Source: Ectobacillus sp048976805 (GTDB taxonomy: Bacteria > Bacillota > Bacilli > Bacillales > Bacillaceae_G). From it: a stretch of DNA of 64,000 nucleotides. A program made the position numbers and the translations under genes. This document shows, piece by piece, positions 33,091 through 41,176 of this stretch. The notes under the pieces were generated by a model. That model did not search any database and had not been told where the DNA came from. It saw only the letters and a program-made list of their open reading frames with translations. The first letter of the stretch is position 1. Each line of letters opens with the position of its first letter. The DNA lies in the NCBI GenBank assembly GCA_048976805.1, contig JBHGUR010000085.1, forward strand, positions 1 to 64,000, read 5' to 3'.

Positions 33091-33756
33091 ATGGATATAG
33101 ACCGACTAGTTGAAGCAATTACACAGGAAGTATACCAGCGCCTTGCGGAAATGAAGGAAGCCGCCAAGGAGGCAGCGGTCATTATGTCTTCTGTAGAGCA
33201 GCCGTTGCTGGAGCAAAAAATTAAGGGGAAGGCGAATGTTGAATATTACCATCATGGACTTAGCCATGCCGATATAGTCATTATTCCGGATTTGTCCATT
33301 CAAATGCTGGCAAACCTGGCAAACGGATTAAGCACCGCCCCTGAGGAGCATTTTATTTTAAGCAGACTGTTGGAAGGAAAGCGGGTTATGGTTATTAAGG
33401 AGCGCATGCAGCATCACGTGCATAAGGAGACGGCTCCGCCTTTATTGTATCAGCTTTATGAATCGTATGAGCAAAAGTTGATTGATTTCGGCATGGAAGT
33501 AGCCCCTATTGCCAGCCTCTTTCAAACGGAAGAGACGGGATGCGGCCAGCGCGAAGAACCGAAACCGCCGCCTGCAACTTGCTGCGAGGAACCGCCGAAA
33601 GCTGTTGCGATTGAGAAAAAGCTTATCACAGAAGCTGACCTGCAAAAGCTCTTTCTCAGCAGAGTACGGGAAATCCATATTTTGCAAAATAGCATTATTA
33701 CCCCACTTGCAAATGATTATATCCGGACGCACCATCTGATTGTGAAGCGCATGTAA
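33091..33756 (+). CDS. Ethanolamine utilisation protein of unknown function (TIGR02536-like)
   Basis: A 221-residue protein found, as a family, in non-proteobacterial eut operons between the phosphotransacylase and EutN. The N-terminal 20 residues (IDRLVEAITQEVYQRLAEM) form an amphipathic helix like other cargo proteins. The central part has a flavodoxin-like alternating pattern (ADIVIIPDLSIQMLANLANG, GKRVMVIKE). A Pro/Cys-rich linker (residues about 150-170) precedes a short C-terminal domain. Starts 4 bp after pduL. Function unknown. Confidence 0.8.
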   Translation: MDIDRLVEAITQEVYQRLAEMKEAAKEAAVIMSSVEQPLLEQKIKGKANVEYYHHGLSHADIVIIPDLSIQMLANLANGLSTAPEEHFILSRLLEGKRVMVIKERMQHHVHKETAPPLLYQLYESYEQKLIDFGMEVAPIASLFQTEETGCGQREEPKPPPATCCEEPPKAVAIEKKLITEADLQKLFLSRVREIHILQNSIITPLANDYIRTHHLIVKRM

Positions 33757-33769
33757 TGGAGGTTTATAT

Positions 33770-34039
33770 ATGATTATCGGAAAAGTGGTAGGAAGCCTGT
33801 GGGCTACTCGAAAGGATGAAAAGCTAAACGGATTAAAGCTATTAATTGTATGCCCGCTATATGGGGAAAAGCAGGAGGAAGAGTATTTTGCTGCTGCGGA
33901 TAATGCGGGGGCGGGAACGGGCGATATCGTTCTTATTACGCAAGGAAGCGCAGCCAGAACTTCTGTAGGCGACAATTCTATTCCTGTTGACGCGGTAATT
34001 GTCGGCGTAATTGACTCCATTGAGGTCGACAATGGCTAA
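33770..34039 (+). CDS. eutN: Microcompartment vertex protein EutN
   Basis: An 89-residue EutN/CcmL-type protein (IIGKVVGSLWATRKDEKLNG at the start in part, LITQGSAAR, PVDAVIVGVIDSIEV at the end) forming the pentamers that cap the shell vertices. AATGGAGG precedes the ATG. Its 3' end overlaps the next shell gene by 8 bp. Confidence 0.95.
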   Translation: MIIGKVVGSLWATRKDEKLNGLKLLIVCPLYGEKQEEEYFAAADNAGAGTGDIVLITQGSAARTSVGDNSIPVDAVIVGVIDSIEVDNG

Positions 34040-34574
34040 ATCTTTGGGGATTCTAGAATTGCGCAGTATTAGCAGGGGGATTTTGGCCGCCGACGCCATG
34101 GTGAAAACATCCCCGTGCGACTTACAGGTGATGCGGATGACATGTCCGGGGAAAATTCTCGTTATCGTAAGCGGGGAATCTGATGAGGTAATGGAGGCAA
34201 TGGAAGCTGGAAAAAAGGTGGCGGAGGGCTTTCTTATGGATCAATATGCGATTCATTCCGTTTCCCCTGCCATTTTATCAGCCATAAAGCATAAATATAC
34301 GCCGGGTGAGGTAGATGCAATTGGAATATTGGAAGCTGCCCACATTGCCTCAGGCCTTTCTGCCTTAGACCAGGCTTTAAAGGAAGCGAGCGTTTCCTTG
34401 GTAAGATTGACACTCGGCCAGGCGATAGGCGGAAAGCTCGTTTACATTATAACAGGGAACGTCAGCAGTGTAGAGCAAGCTCTCGATGCTTCCCTTAAAG
34501 TAATTCCACCGAAGTTTGTTGTGGATTATACGGTTATTCCTTCACCGAGCAGTGTTATGAAAAACTTTTTGTAA
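34032..34574 (+). CDS. PduT-like tandem-BMC shell protein with conserved Cys38
   Basis: A 180-residue trimer-forming shell protein of two BMC domains (SLGILELRSISRGILAAD and AIGILEAAHIASGLSALD). Cys38 in MRMTCPGKIL aligns with the cysteine that binds a [4Fe-4S] cluster at the pore of PduT (same local sequence, CPGK), so an electron-conducting pore is plausible. The start at 34032 lies inside eutN; an ATG at 34011 would add seven unconserved residues. The gene is followed by eutH. Confidence 0.9.
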   Translation: MAKSLGILELRSISRGILAADAMVKTSPCDLQVMRMTCPGKILVIVSGESDEVMEAMEAGKKVAEGFLMDQYAIHSVSPAILSAIKHKYTPGEVDAIGILEAAHIASGLSALDQALKEASVSLVRLTLGQAIGGKLVYIITGNVSSVEQALDASLKVIPPKFVVDYTVIPSPSSVMKNFL

Positions 34575-34592
34575 GGCTAGGAGGAGACGAAT

Positions 34593-35723
34593 ATGGGAAT
34601 CAATGAAATTATTATTTATTTAATGGTAATTTTCATGATTATAGGCGCGGTGGATAAATGTATATTAAAAAATAAGCTGAAGTTGGGCGATAAATTCGAG
34701 GAAGGTATTATGGCCATGGGCTCCTTAACCTTGGCGATGGTCGGAATCATCGTTATGGCCCCGATTTTAGCTAAAGTTTTAAGTCCTATTATTGTGCCGG
34801 TTTACAGTGCTTTAGGGGCAGACCCATCTATGTTTGCGACTACATTGCTGGCAAATGATATGGGCGGCTTCCAGCTTGCTAAAGAAATGGCCAAAAACCC
34901 AGAAGCGGGATTATTTGCAGGAACAATTCTTGGCGCAATGATGGGGCCGACGATTGTATTTACAATTCCTGTTGCTTTAGGAATTATTGAAAAGAAAGAC
35001 CATAAATTTTTGGCAACTGGTGTGCTGGCAGGAATGATTACGATTCCAATTGGCAGCTTTGTCGGCGGATTAGTAGCTGGCTTTCCTATCATGATGGTTT
35101 TGAAAAACCTTATTCCAATTATCATCGTAGCGGCGCTCGTTATTGTTGGTTTATGGAAAATTCCAGAGAAAATGATTAAAGGCTTTACCGTATTCGGCCA
35201 AGGGGTAGTTATTGTTGCAACGCTTGGGCTGGCAGTCGGCATTGTTGACGGGCTTACAGGAATTACGCTAATTCCGGGCATTGCCCCAATTAATGAAGGT
35301 ATTTCTATTGTTGGCAGCATTGCTATCGTATTGGCGGGAGCCTTTGTTATGGTTGAAGTGATTACCCGCGTATTTAAAAAGCCGTTAATGAAGTTTGGTA
35401 AATTGCTAGGCATGAATGATATTGCAGCTGCCGGAATGGTTGCGACGTTAGCGAACAATATTCCGATGTTTACGATGCTAAAAGACATGGATGATAGAGG
35501 CAAGATTTTAAACGTTGCGTTTGCTGTATCTGCTGCCTTTGTATTAGGCGACCACTTAGGTTTTACTGCCGGCGTGGCAAGGGACATGATTTTCCCGATG
35601 ATTGTCGGTAAATTTACCGGCGGCATTACGGCAGTTATCGTCGCTATGTTTATCGCAAATCGAATGCTCGGAAAGACTGAGACAAACGAGGGAGGCCATA
35701 CGAAATATGGAAAAGTTGGATAA
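34593..35723 (+). CDS. eutH: Ethanolamine permease EutH
   Basis: A 376-residue polytopic membrane protein with about ten to eleven hydrophobic segments (IIIYLMVIFMIIGAVDKC at the start; GSLTLAMVGIIVMAPILAKV; ANDMGGFQLAKEMA). EutH facilitates ethanolamine entry, important at low pH or low concentration. AGGAGGAG precedes the ATG. Overlaps eutQ by 17 bp. Confidence 0.95.
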   Translation: MGINEIIIYLMVIFMIIGAVDKCILKNKLKLGDKFEEGIMAMGSLTLAMVGIIVMAPILAKVLSPIIVPVYSALGADPSMFATTLLANDMGGFQLAKEMAKNPEAGLFAGTILGAMMGPTIVFTIPVALGIIEKKDHKFLATGVLAGMITIPIGSFVGGLVAGFPIMMVLKNLIPIIIVAALVIVGLWKIPEKMIKGFTVFGQGVVIVATLGLAVGIVDGLTGITLIPGIAPINEGISIVGSIAIVLAGAFVMVEVITRVFKKPLMKFGKLLGMNDIAAAGMVATLANNIPMFTMLKDMDDRGKILNVAFAVSAAFVLGDHLGFTAGVARDMIFPMIVGKFTGGITAVIVAMFIANRMLGKTETNEGGHTKYGKVG

Positions 35724-36171
35724 AGCGATGCTAGAAGAAGTAATCCGCAAGGTAATCGCCGAGCAGCTTTCTGGCATAAAATCTGCTGCAATCGAAAAGC
35801 ATCAAGACATGAGCGGAGTTGCTTCTATTAAACTGGAAACTGTAAAGATGGGCGAAGCAGACCGGCTTGCTACAGGCAAGCCGGAGGATGTAGTTTATAC
35901 GAAGGATTTGTTTACGCTAGAAGAAAGCCCGCGCCTTGGCTGCGGCATCATGGAAATGAAGGAAACCACGTTTGAGTGGACGTTAAACTACGATGAAATT
36001 GATTATGTGATCGAAGGGCGCCTTGATATTTTAATAGACGGGCGAAAGGTGAGCGCGGAAGCAGGGGAGATTATTTTCATCCCAAAAGGAAGCTGCATCC
36101 AGTTTTCCGTGCCGGACTTTGCGCGGTTTATGTATGTAACGTATCCTGCTGATTGGGCCGCGCAAGGATAA
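35707..36171 (+). CDS. eutQ: EutQ cupin-domain protein
   Basis: A 154-residue protein with an N-terminal amphipathic helix (MEKLDKAMLEEVIRKVIAEQ), a linker and a C-terminal single cupin barrel (DYVIEGRLDILIDGRKV, GEIIFIPKGSCIQFSV). EutQ has been reported to have acetate kinase activity in Salmonella and to affect microcompartment assembly. The start at 35707 lies within eutH with GGGAGG upstream. It is the last gene of the operon and is closed by a terminator. Confidence 0.92.
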   Translation: MEKLDKAMLEEVIRKVIAEQLSGIKSAAIEKHQDMSGVASIKLETVKMGEADRLATGKPEDVVYTKDLFTLEESPRLGCGIMEMKETTFEWTLNYDEIDYVIEGRLDILIDGRKVSAEAGEIIFIPKGSCIQFSVPDFARFMYVTYPADWAAQG

Positions 36172-36185
36172 AGGGATCGAACGAT

Positions 36186-36222
36186 TGTGAGGGTATGCTT
36201 TTTCGCATACCCCTCTTTTATT
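36186..36222. terminator. Intrinsic terminator after eutQ
   Basis: GAGGGTATGC pairs with GCATACCCCTC around TTTTTC, followed by TTTTATTT. It lies between convergent genes and may also serve the minus-strand Fic remnant. Confidence 0.85.
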
Positions 36223-36246
36223 TCAACAGAAAAATCCGGCAAGCGT

Positions 36247-36874
36247 TTAATCAAGCTCTTTACATAAAACCCCGCTTAATCTTACTTCAATTGGCCGTTT
36301 CTTTAAAAACGTAATGAAATTCCTTTCACTAAGCTCCGCAAGCGCTTTACCGACAATATATTTTATTTTCTCGGTTGCGTGAATCAACTCCCCTTTTGTC
36401 ATTCCTTTCCCTTCAATACCAAAAATGTAATTTTGCCCAAGAATAAATAAAATATCCTGGCTTTCCGGGCTTAACTCAACGCTTTCTATAATGTCTGTCA
36501 TCATATTGGATAGCTGCCTCATTTTATGTTTCTTTTCAGAAAGGTCGGCAATAATATCGCTTTGCGCCCTATGGATAATCTGGAAGAACGCTTCGCAGAA
36601 AAAAGTTAATTCCCCCTTACTATAAGGGGGGGTGCATTCGGTAAATGCATCATAATACATTTGCCGGGATTACTTTGCTTTGTTTCATAACTTGATCGTG
36701 GAGCATATCTAACGCGGAATGATTTACATAAAAGCACAAGAATTCTTGATTGCTTTTGTACGGTTTCATGTGAAACGGGAGTTTTACTGTTCCGTAGCTA
36801 TTGAAACGCCGCTCATATTCTAATTGATATTTGCTTGGATCTTTATAATAGAGCTTAGACAGGGGTTCATACAT
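36247..36874 (-). pseudogene. Fic-family protein gene with central deletion and frame change
   Basis: The 5' fragment (36874-36650, 74 codons) starts MYEPLSKLYYKDPSKYQLEY, as in Fic-domain proteins, behind GGGAGGG. A C-terminal fragment (36660-36247) starting at RQMYYDAF and running through GELTFFCEAFFQIIHRAQSD resembles the helical region after the Fic core. The catalytic core with HPFxDGNGR, perhaps 150-200 residues, is missing and the reading frame changes at about 36655. This is a gene inactivated by internal deletion. The family assignment comes from resemblance of the two ends, without the diagnostic motif. Confidence 0.65.
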
Positions 36875-36898
36875 TGCATTCCCTCCCTTTTAAAGTTA

Positions 36899-37109
36899 GG
36901 CGGTGTTAAACATTAGTGTTGATATGTGACCCTTTCTTTTAGGTGTGGAGAGTGCTCCCAGCCTTGTGTCGTAACGGTCAGGGCCTAGTTTTGCCTCGCC
37001 CGAAGGAAAACCAGAGGGAGCACACCAGTGCAGGTTGCGATTGGTTCTGCATAACCCTGATGTACAGACGTGCGTTATATAAAAATCAACATTGACCTTT
37101 AGCAGAGAT
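36899..37109. mobile_element. Family B miniature element
   Basis: A 211-bp element beginning GGCGGTGTTAAAC and ending TTTAGCAGAGAT, with an imperfect 8-bp flank (TAAAGTTA at 36891-36898, TAAAATTA at 37110-37117). Interior CCAGAGGGAGCAC and TGTACAGACGTGCGTTATATAAAAATC match the copy at 20356. Confidence 0.8.
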
Positions 37110-37195
37110 TAAAATTAAACAATATGTGTTGAAGTGCAGTTTTTATGGTTAAAAATAGCTATCATTTATAATTATTACATCAATAGTGGTTTTTT

Positions 37196-37225
37196 AACAT
37201 CAAAAAATGCCCATTTTTTGATGTT
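37196..37225. repeat. Perfect 30-bp palindrome in the fadF upstream region
   Basis: AACATCAAAAAATG (37196-37209), CC, CATTTTTTGATGTT (37212-37225): a 14-bp perfect inverted repeat with a 2-bp centre. It lies 160 bp upstream of the fadF promoter. It could be an operator or a hairpin; the rest of 37111-37350 is AT-rich and shows no gene. Confidence 0.6.
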
Positions 37226-37354
37226 ATATCAATCTTTTTGTTTTAAAGGTTATATTTTTCTTGGTAAATGTGCATTGATTTATAAAAATTTGCGTCACTA
37301 AGCATATGTTTGCTTGCCAAGAAAAAATTTTGGCCTGTTCTACAACAAAAAGTG

Positions 37355-37382
37355 TTGACTGAATGCTCACTCATACTATAAT
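37355..37382 (+). promoter_or_regulatory. fadF promoter with FadR-like operator in the spacer
   Basis: TTGACT (37355-37360), 16-bp spacer, TATAAT (37377-37382). The spacer contains TGAATGCTCACTCATAC (from 37360), which matches both half-sites TGAATG and TCAT of the Bacillus fatty-acid-degradation regulator box (TGAATGA-N4-TCATTCA type). The TetR-family gene at 44508 is the likely repressor. Confidence 0.65.
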
Positions 37383-37503
37383 AAAAGTAGATGACAATTC
37401 TGAATATTTACTTCTTTCTAAAAAATGAAAAAGGAGGTACAATTTTATATAGATTAGGTTCCTCGCATAATTCGCACTAACATAAGAGAGGGGTTGAACA
37501 AGC

Positions 37504-39615
37504 ATGAACAGCTGGCTTCTTATCAACTGGCTGGCGTTTTTGGCAGTTACAGCATACGGCGTATATTTATTTGCCTATCTGGTTCAAACGAGAATCGCTT
37601 ATATCAAATTAGGAAAAAAAGTAGAATTTGATAATAAGGTAAAAGAAAGATGGGAAAAAGTTAAAGTTAACGTCTTCGGACAAAAAAAGCTGCTGAAAGA
37701 TAAAAAAAGCGGCATTATTCACGTTATGTTTTTCTACGGATTTATTCTCGTCCAATTTGGAGCCATCGACTTCATATGGAAAGGTTTAGCACCAGGCTCA
37801 CATCTCCCACTTGGACCACTATACCCTGCATTTACATTCTTCCAGGAAATCGTCACACTCGTTATTTTAATCGCTGTTTATTGGGCTTTTTATAGACGCT
37901 ATGTGGAAAAGCTCGTTCGCTTAAAACGAAATTTTAAATCTGGCCTTGTCTTAATCTTCATCGGCGGCTTAATGCTTTCCGTACTGTTAGGAAACGGAGC
38001 GGGAATCATTTGGCATGGCGGTGAATTATCATGGAGCGAACCGATTGCTTCCGGTATCGCGTATCTGTTATCCGGCATCGGCACAACCGCAGCGGTTAGC
38101 ATCTTTTACTTCGCTTGGTGGATTCACCTGCTAATCTTGCTTACATTCCTGGTGTACGTGCCGCAGTCTAAGCACGCTCACTTAATCGCCGGTCCTGCAA
38201 ACGTTTACTTTAGCCGTTTAACGAATCCTGGAAAATTAGAGAAAATCGATTTTGACGATGAAACGCAAGAAACATTTGGAGTCGGCAAAATCCAAGATTT
38301 TAAACAAAATCAATTAATTGATTTGTACGCTTGCGTAGAGTGCGGGCGATGCACAAATATGTGCCCTGCAACTGGAACGGGCAAAATGCTTTCTCCAATG
38401 GACTTAATTTTAAAGCTGCGTGACCATTTAACCGATACGGGTGCTGCGGTTACGTCCCGTACACCTTGGGTTCCGGCCTTCGCCTTTGCGAATACGCAAG
38501 GAAATCAGCTCGCGGCGATGAGCGCTTCCAAGGGGCAGCAGGAATCAGCAGCCGCCCTAGACTACAGCCCGAGCTTAATCGGTGATGTTATTACAGAAGC
38601 GGAAATTTGGGCATGTACAACGTGCCGCAACTGTGAAGACCAATGCCCGGTTATGAACGAGCATGTAGATAAAATTATCGACCTTCGCCGTTATCTTGTT
38701 TTAACAGAAGGGAATATGGACCCGGAAGCGCAGCGTGCCATGACAAATATCGAACGCCAAGGAAACCCTTGGGGCTTAAGCCGCAAAGAGCGCGAAACAT
38801 GGCGTGAGGCAAGGGAAGATGTGCATATTCCGACCGTGAAGGAGCTTTCTAAAGCTGGCGAGGAATTTGAGTATTTATTCTGGGTCGGCTCTATGGGCTC
38901 TTATGATAACCGCAGCCAAAAGATAGCGCTGTCATTCGCGAAGCTAATGAATGAAGCGGGCATTAAGTTTGCGATTCTCGGAAACAAAGAGAAAAACTCC
39001 GGCGATACGCCGCGCCGCCTCGGAAATGAGTTTTTGTTCCAGGATATGGCGGTGAAGAATATAGAAGAGTTTGAAAAGGCGGGCGTGAAGAAAATCGTGA
39101 CAATCGACCCGCATGCTTACAATATCTTTAAAAACGAGTACCCAGACTTCGGCTTAGAAGCGGAAGTGTACCATCATACAGAATTGCTGGCGCAGTGGGT
39201 GAAGGAAGGGAAATTGAAACCAACTCACGCTGTAAATGAAACAGTTACTTACCACGATTCCTGTTACTTGGGGCGCTATAACGAAGTGTACGATGCGCCG
39301 CGGGAAATTTTAAAAGCGATTCCAGGCGTGAAGCTTGTGGAGATGGAGCGCAAGCGCGAAACCGGAATGTGCTGCGGTGCGGGCGGCGGCTTAATGTGGA
39401 TGGAAGAGCATGCAGGAACGCGCATTAACGTAGCAAGAACAGAGCAGGCTCTTGCGGTAAATCCATCTGTTATCAGTACCGGCTGTCCGTACTGTTTAAC
39501 AATGCTTAGCGACGGAACGAAGGCAAAAGAGGTAGAAGAGCAAGTACAAACTCTTGATGTTACAGAAATTTTAGAGCGCTCTGTCGTTGGCGCTAAGCAA
39601 GAAGCGGTATCTTAA
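37504..39615 (+). CDS. fadF: FadF-like membrane iron-sulfur oxidoreductase (YwjF)
   Basis: A 703-residue protein that probably passes electrons from acyl-CoA dehydrogenation into the membrane. Residues 1-230 carry about six hydrophobic segments like the NarI/HdrE-type heme-binding region. Two ferredoxin-type clusters follow (CVECGRCTNMCP near 276-288 and CTTCRNCEDQCP near 370-381). The C-terminal half has two CCG-type cysteine-rich domains (SCYLGRY, GMCCGAGGG, STGCPYC). It corresponds to B. subtilis ywjF, beside acdA. A FadR-like box overlaps its promoter, and a hairpin at 39624 ends it. Confidence 0.9.
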   Translation: MNSWLLINWLAFLAVTAYGVYLFAYLVQTRIAYIKLGKKVEFDNKVKERWEKVKVNVFGQKKLLKDKKSGIIHVMFFYGFILVQFGAIDFIWKGLAPGSHLPLGPLYPAFTFFQEIVTLVILIAVYWAFYRRYVEKLVRLKRNFKSGLVLIFIGGLMLSVLLGNGAGIIWHGGELSWSEPIASGIAYLLSGIGTTAAVSIFYFAWWIHLLILLTFLVYVPQSKHAHLIAGPANVYFSRLTNPGKLEKIDFDDETQETFGVGKIQDFKQNQLIDLYACVECGRCTNMCPATGTGKMLSPMDLILKLRDHLTDTGAAVTSRTPWVPAFAFANTQGNQLAAMSASKGQQESAAALDYSPSLIGDVITEAEIWACTTCRNCEDQCPVMNEHVDKIIDLRRYLVLTEGNMDPEAQRAMTNIERQGNPWGLSRKERETWREAREDVHIPTVKELSKAGEEFEYLFWVGSMGSYDNRSQKIALSFAKLMNEAGIKFAILGNKEKNSGDTPRRLGNEFLFQDMAVKNIEEFEKAGVKKIVTIDPHAYNIFKNEYPDFGLEAEVYHHTELLAQWVKEGKLKPTHAVNETVTYHDSCYLGRYNEVYDAPREILKAIPGVKLVEMERKRETGMCCGAGGGLMWMEEHAGTRINVARTEQALAVNPSVISTGCPYCLTMLSDGTKAKEVEEQVQTLDVTEILERSVVGAKQEAVS

Positions 39616-39623
39616 GAGACCGA

Positions 39624-39657
39624 TTGAAAAAGGGGTGCCTGTGCACCTCTTTTCAAA
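39624..39657 (+). terminator. Hairpin terminator after fadF
   Basis: TTGAAAAAGGGGTGC pairs with GCACCTCTTTTCAA with one bulge; no strong T-tract follows, so termination may be partial. Confidence 0.55.
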
Positions 39658-39659
39658 GC

Positions 39660-39840
39660 GGCAGTGCCGAGCGACCGTTCAATCAAGAAAAGCGGATCCG
39701 GCTTGCCAGGCGCAGAAGCTAAGGTTCTTCGACCAGAAAGGCGCTTTTTGGCTTTAAGGGCGAAGGTTCTTAGCTGGGAGCGCCTAGCCGGAGGAGCTGG
39801 ACAAAAAAGAAAAGCGGATCCGGCTTGCCCAGGCAGAGGA
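39660..39840. repeat. Bacillus-type intergenic repeat (family D)
   Basis: A non-coding stretch between fadF and the thiolase in which AAGAAAAGCGGATCCGGCTTGCC occurs twice (39684 and 39807), in pieces here named by position, around a segment with AGGCGCTTTTTGGCTT and GGGAGCGCCTAGCCGG. It resembles the fragments at 18697 and 59738. It can form GC-rich hairpins but encodes nothing recognisable. Confidence 0.65.
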
Positions 39841-39885
39841 TAACAATGAGGATGGAAAAGAAGCGCAAATAAAGGGGGATTTGAA

Positions 39886-41067
39886 ATGGCAAGAACAGTA
39901 ATTGTGGGGGCGGCCCGTACTCCAATTGGGAAATTCGGCGGCGTCCTAAAAGATGTAAAAGCGGCAGAGCTTGGGGGAATCGCTATCAAGGCCGCATTAG
40001 AACGGGCGAACGTTGCCCCGGCTGATGTTGAAGAAGTTATTTTTGGAACGGTCATTCAGGGCGGCCAAGGGCAAATTCCTTCCCGCCAGGCGGCTAAAAA
40101 TGCCGGCATTCCTTGGGAAGCAAGAACAGAAACGGTTAATAAAGTATGCGCTTCTGGGATGAGAAGTGTAACACTTGCGGACCAAATTATCCGCGCCGGC
40201 GATCAATCCCTCATCGTAGCAGGCGGCATGGAGTCTATGAGCAACAGCCCGTACATCTTAAGGGGAGCACGTTGGGGATACCGCATGGGACACAGCGACG
40301 TTGTAGACTTAAACGTGGCAGACGGCTTAACTTGCGCGTTTTCGGGTGTCCATATGGGGACATACGGCAACGAAGTGGCGCAAGAAGACGGCATTTCCCG
40401 CGAAGAACAGGACCAATGGGCGTACAGAAGCCATATGAAAGCGGTAGCGGCCCGCAAGGAGGGCCGGTTTGAAGAGGAAATCGTGCCTGTAGTGATTCCG
40501 CAGCGCAAGGGCGACCCGATTGTCATATCCGATGATGAAGCGCCGCGCGAAGATACAACGCTGGAAAAGCTGGCAAAGCTTAAGCCGGTATTTGGGGCGG
40601 ACGGCACAATTACGGCAGGGAATGCCCCTGGCTTAAATGACGGTGCAGCCGCGCTTGTGCTCATGAGCGAGGAGCGGGCTCTGCAGGAAGGCAGAACGCC
40701 AATTGCGACGATTCTTGGCCACACAGCGCTTGCGGTAGAATCAAAGGATTTTCCAAGAACACCAGGATATGCGATTAACGAGCTGCTTAAGAAAACAGGC
40801 AAAACAGTAGATGAAATTGATTTGTTTGAGATTAACGAAGCGTTTGCAGCTGTCGTTCTTGCGAGCAACAAAATTGCCGGCTTGGACCCTGAAAAGGTAA
40901 ATGTAAATGGCGGTGCGGTTGCCATGGGACACCCAATCGGGGCGAGCGGGGCGCGCATTATCGTAACGTTGATTCATGCGTTAAAACAGCGCGGCGGCGG
41001 CATCGGCATCGCGGCGATTTGCAGCGGCGGCGGCCAGGGCGATGCCATCATGATTGAGGTTCGCTAA
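39886..41067 (+). CDS. thlA: Acetyl-CoA C-acetyltransferase (thiolase)
   Basis: A 393-residue cytosolic thiolase cleaving 3-ketoacyl-CoA or condensing two acetyl-CoA. The nucleophilic Cys88 is in NKVCASGMRS; the C-terminal signatures NEAFAAV, GGAVAMGHPIGASGAR and CSGGGQGDA carry the catalytic His and second Cys. AAAGGGGGA precedes the ATG. It begins a run of beta-oxidation genes (thiolase, hydroxyacyl-CoA dehydrogenase, two acyl-CoA dehydrogenases), the mmgABC-like order seen in Bacillus. Confidence 0.93.
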   Translation: MARTVIVGAARTPIGKFGGVLKDVKAAELGGIAIKAALERANVAPADVEEVIFGTVIQGGQGQIPSRQAAKNAGIPWEARTETVNKVCASGMRSVTLADQIIRAGDQSLIVAGGMESMSNSPYILRGARWGYRMGHSDVVDLNVADGLTCAFSGVHMGTYGNEVAQEDGISREEQDQWAYRSHMKAVAARKEGRFEEEIVPVVIPQRKGDPIVISDDEAPREDTTLEKLAKLKPVFGADGTITAGNAPGLNDGAAALVLMSEERALQEGRTPIATILGHTALAVESKDFPRTPGYAINELLKKTGKTVDEIDLFEINEAFAAVVLASNKIAGLDPEKVNVNGGAVAMGHPIGASGARIIVTLIHALKQRGGGIGIAAICSGGGQGDAIMIEVR

Positions 41068-41176
41068 GGGCGTTTTTTGCAGGGGGAGAAATGTTTTTCG
41101 GAAAATCCAAATATAAATAAAGCTGTAGGAAAGGCAGCTCCTTTCCCAACAAGCTTATTAATAAGGGGGATATAAA

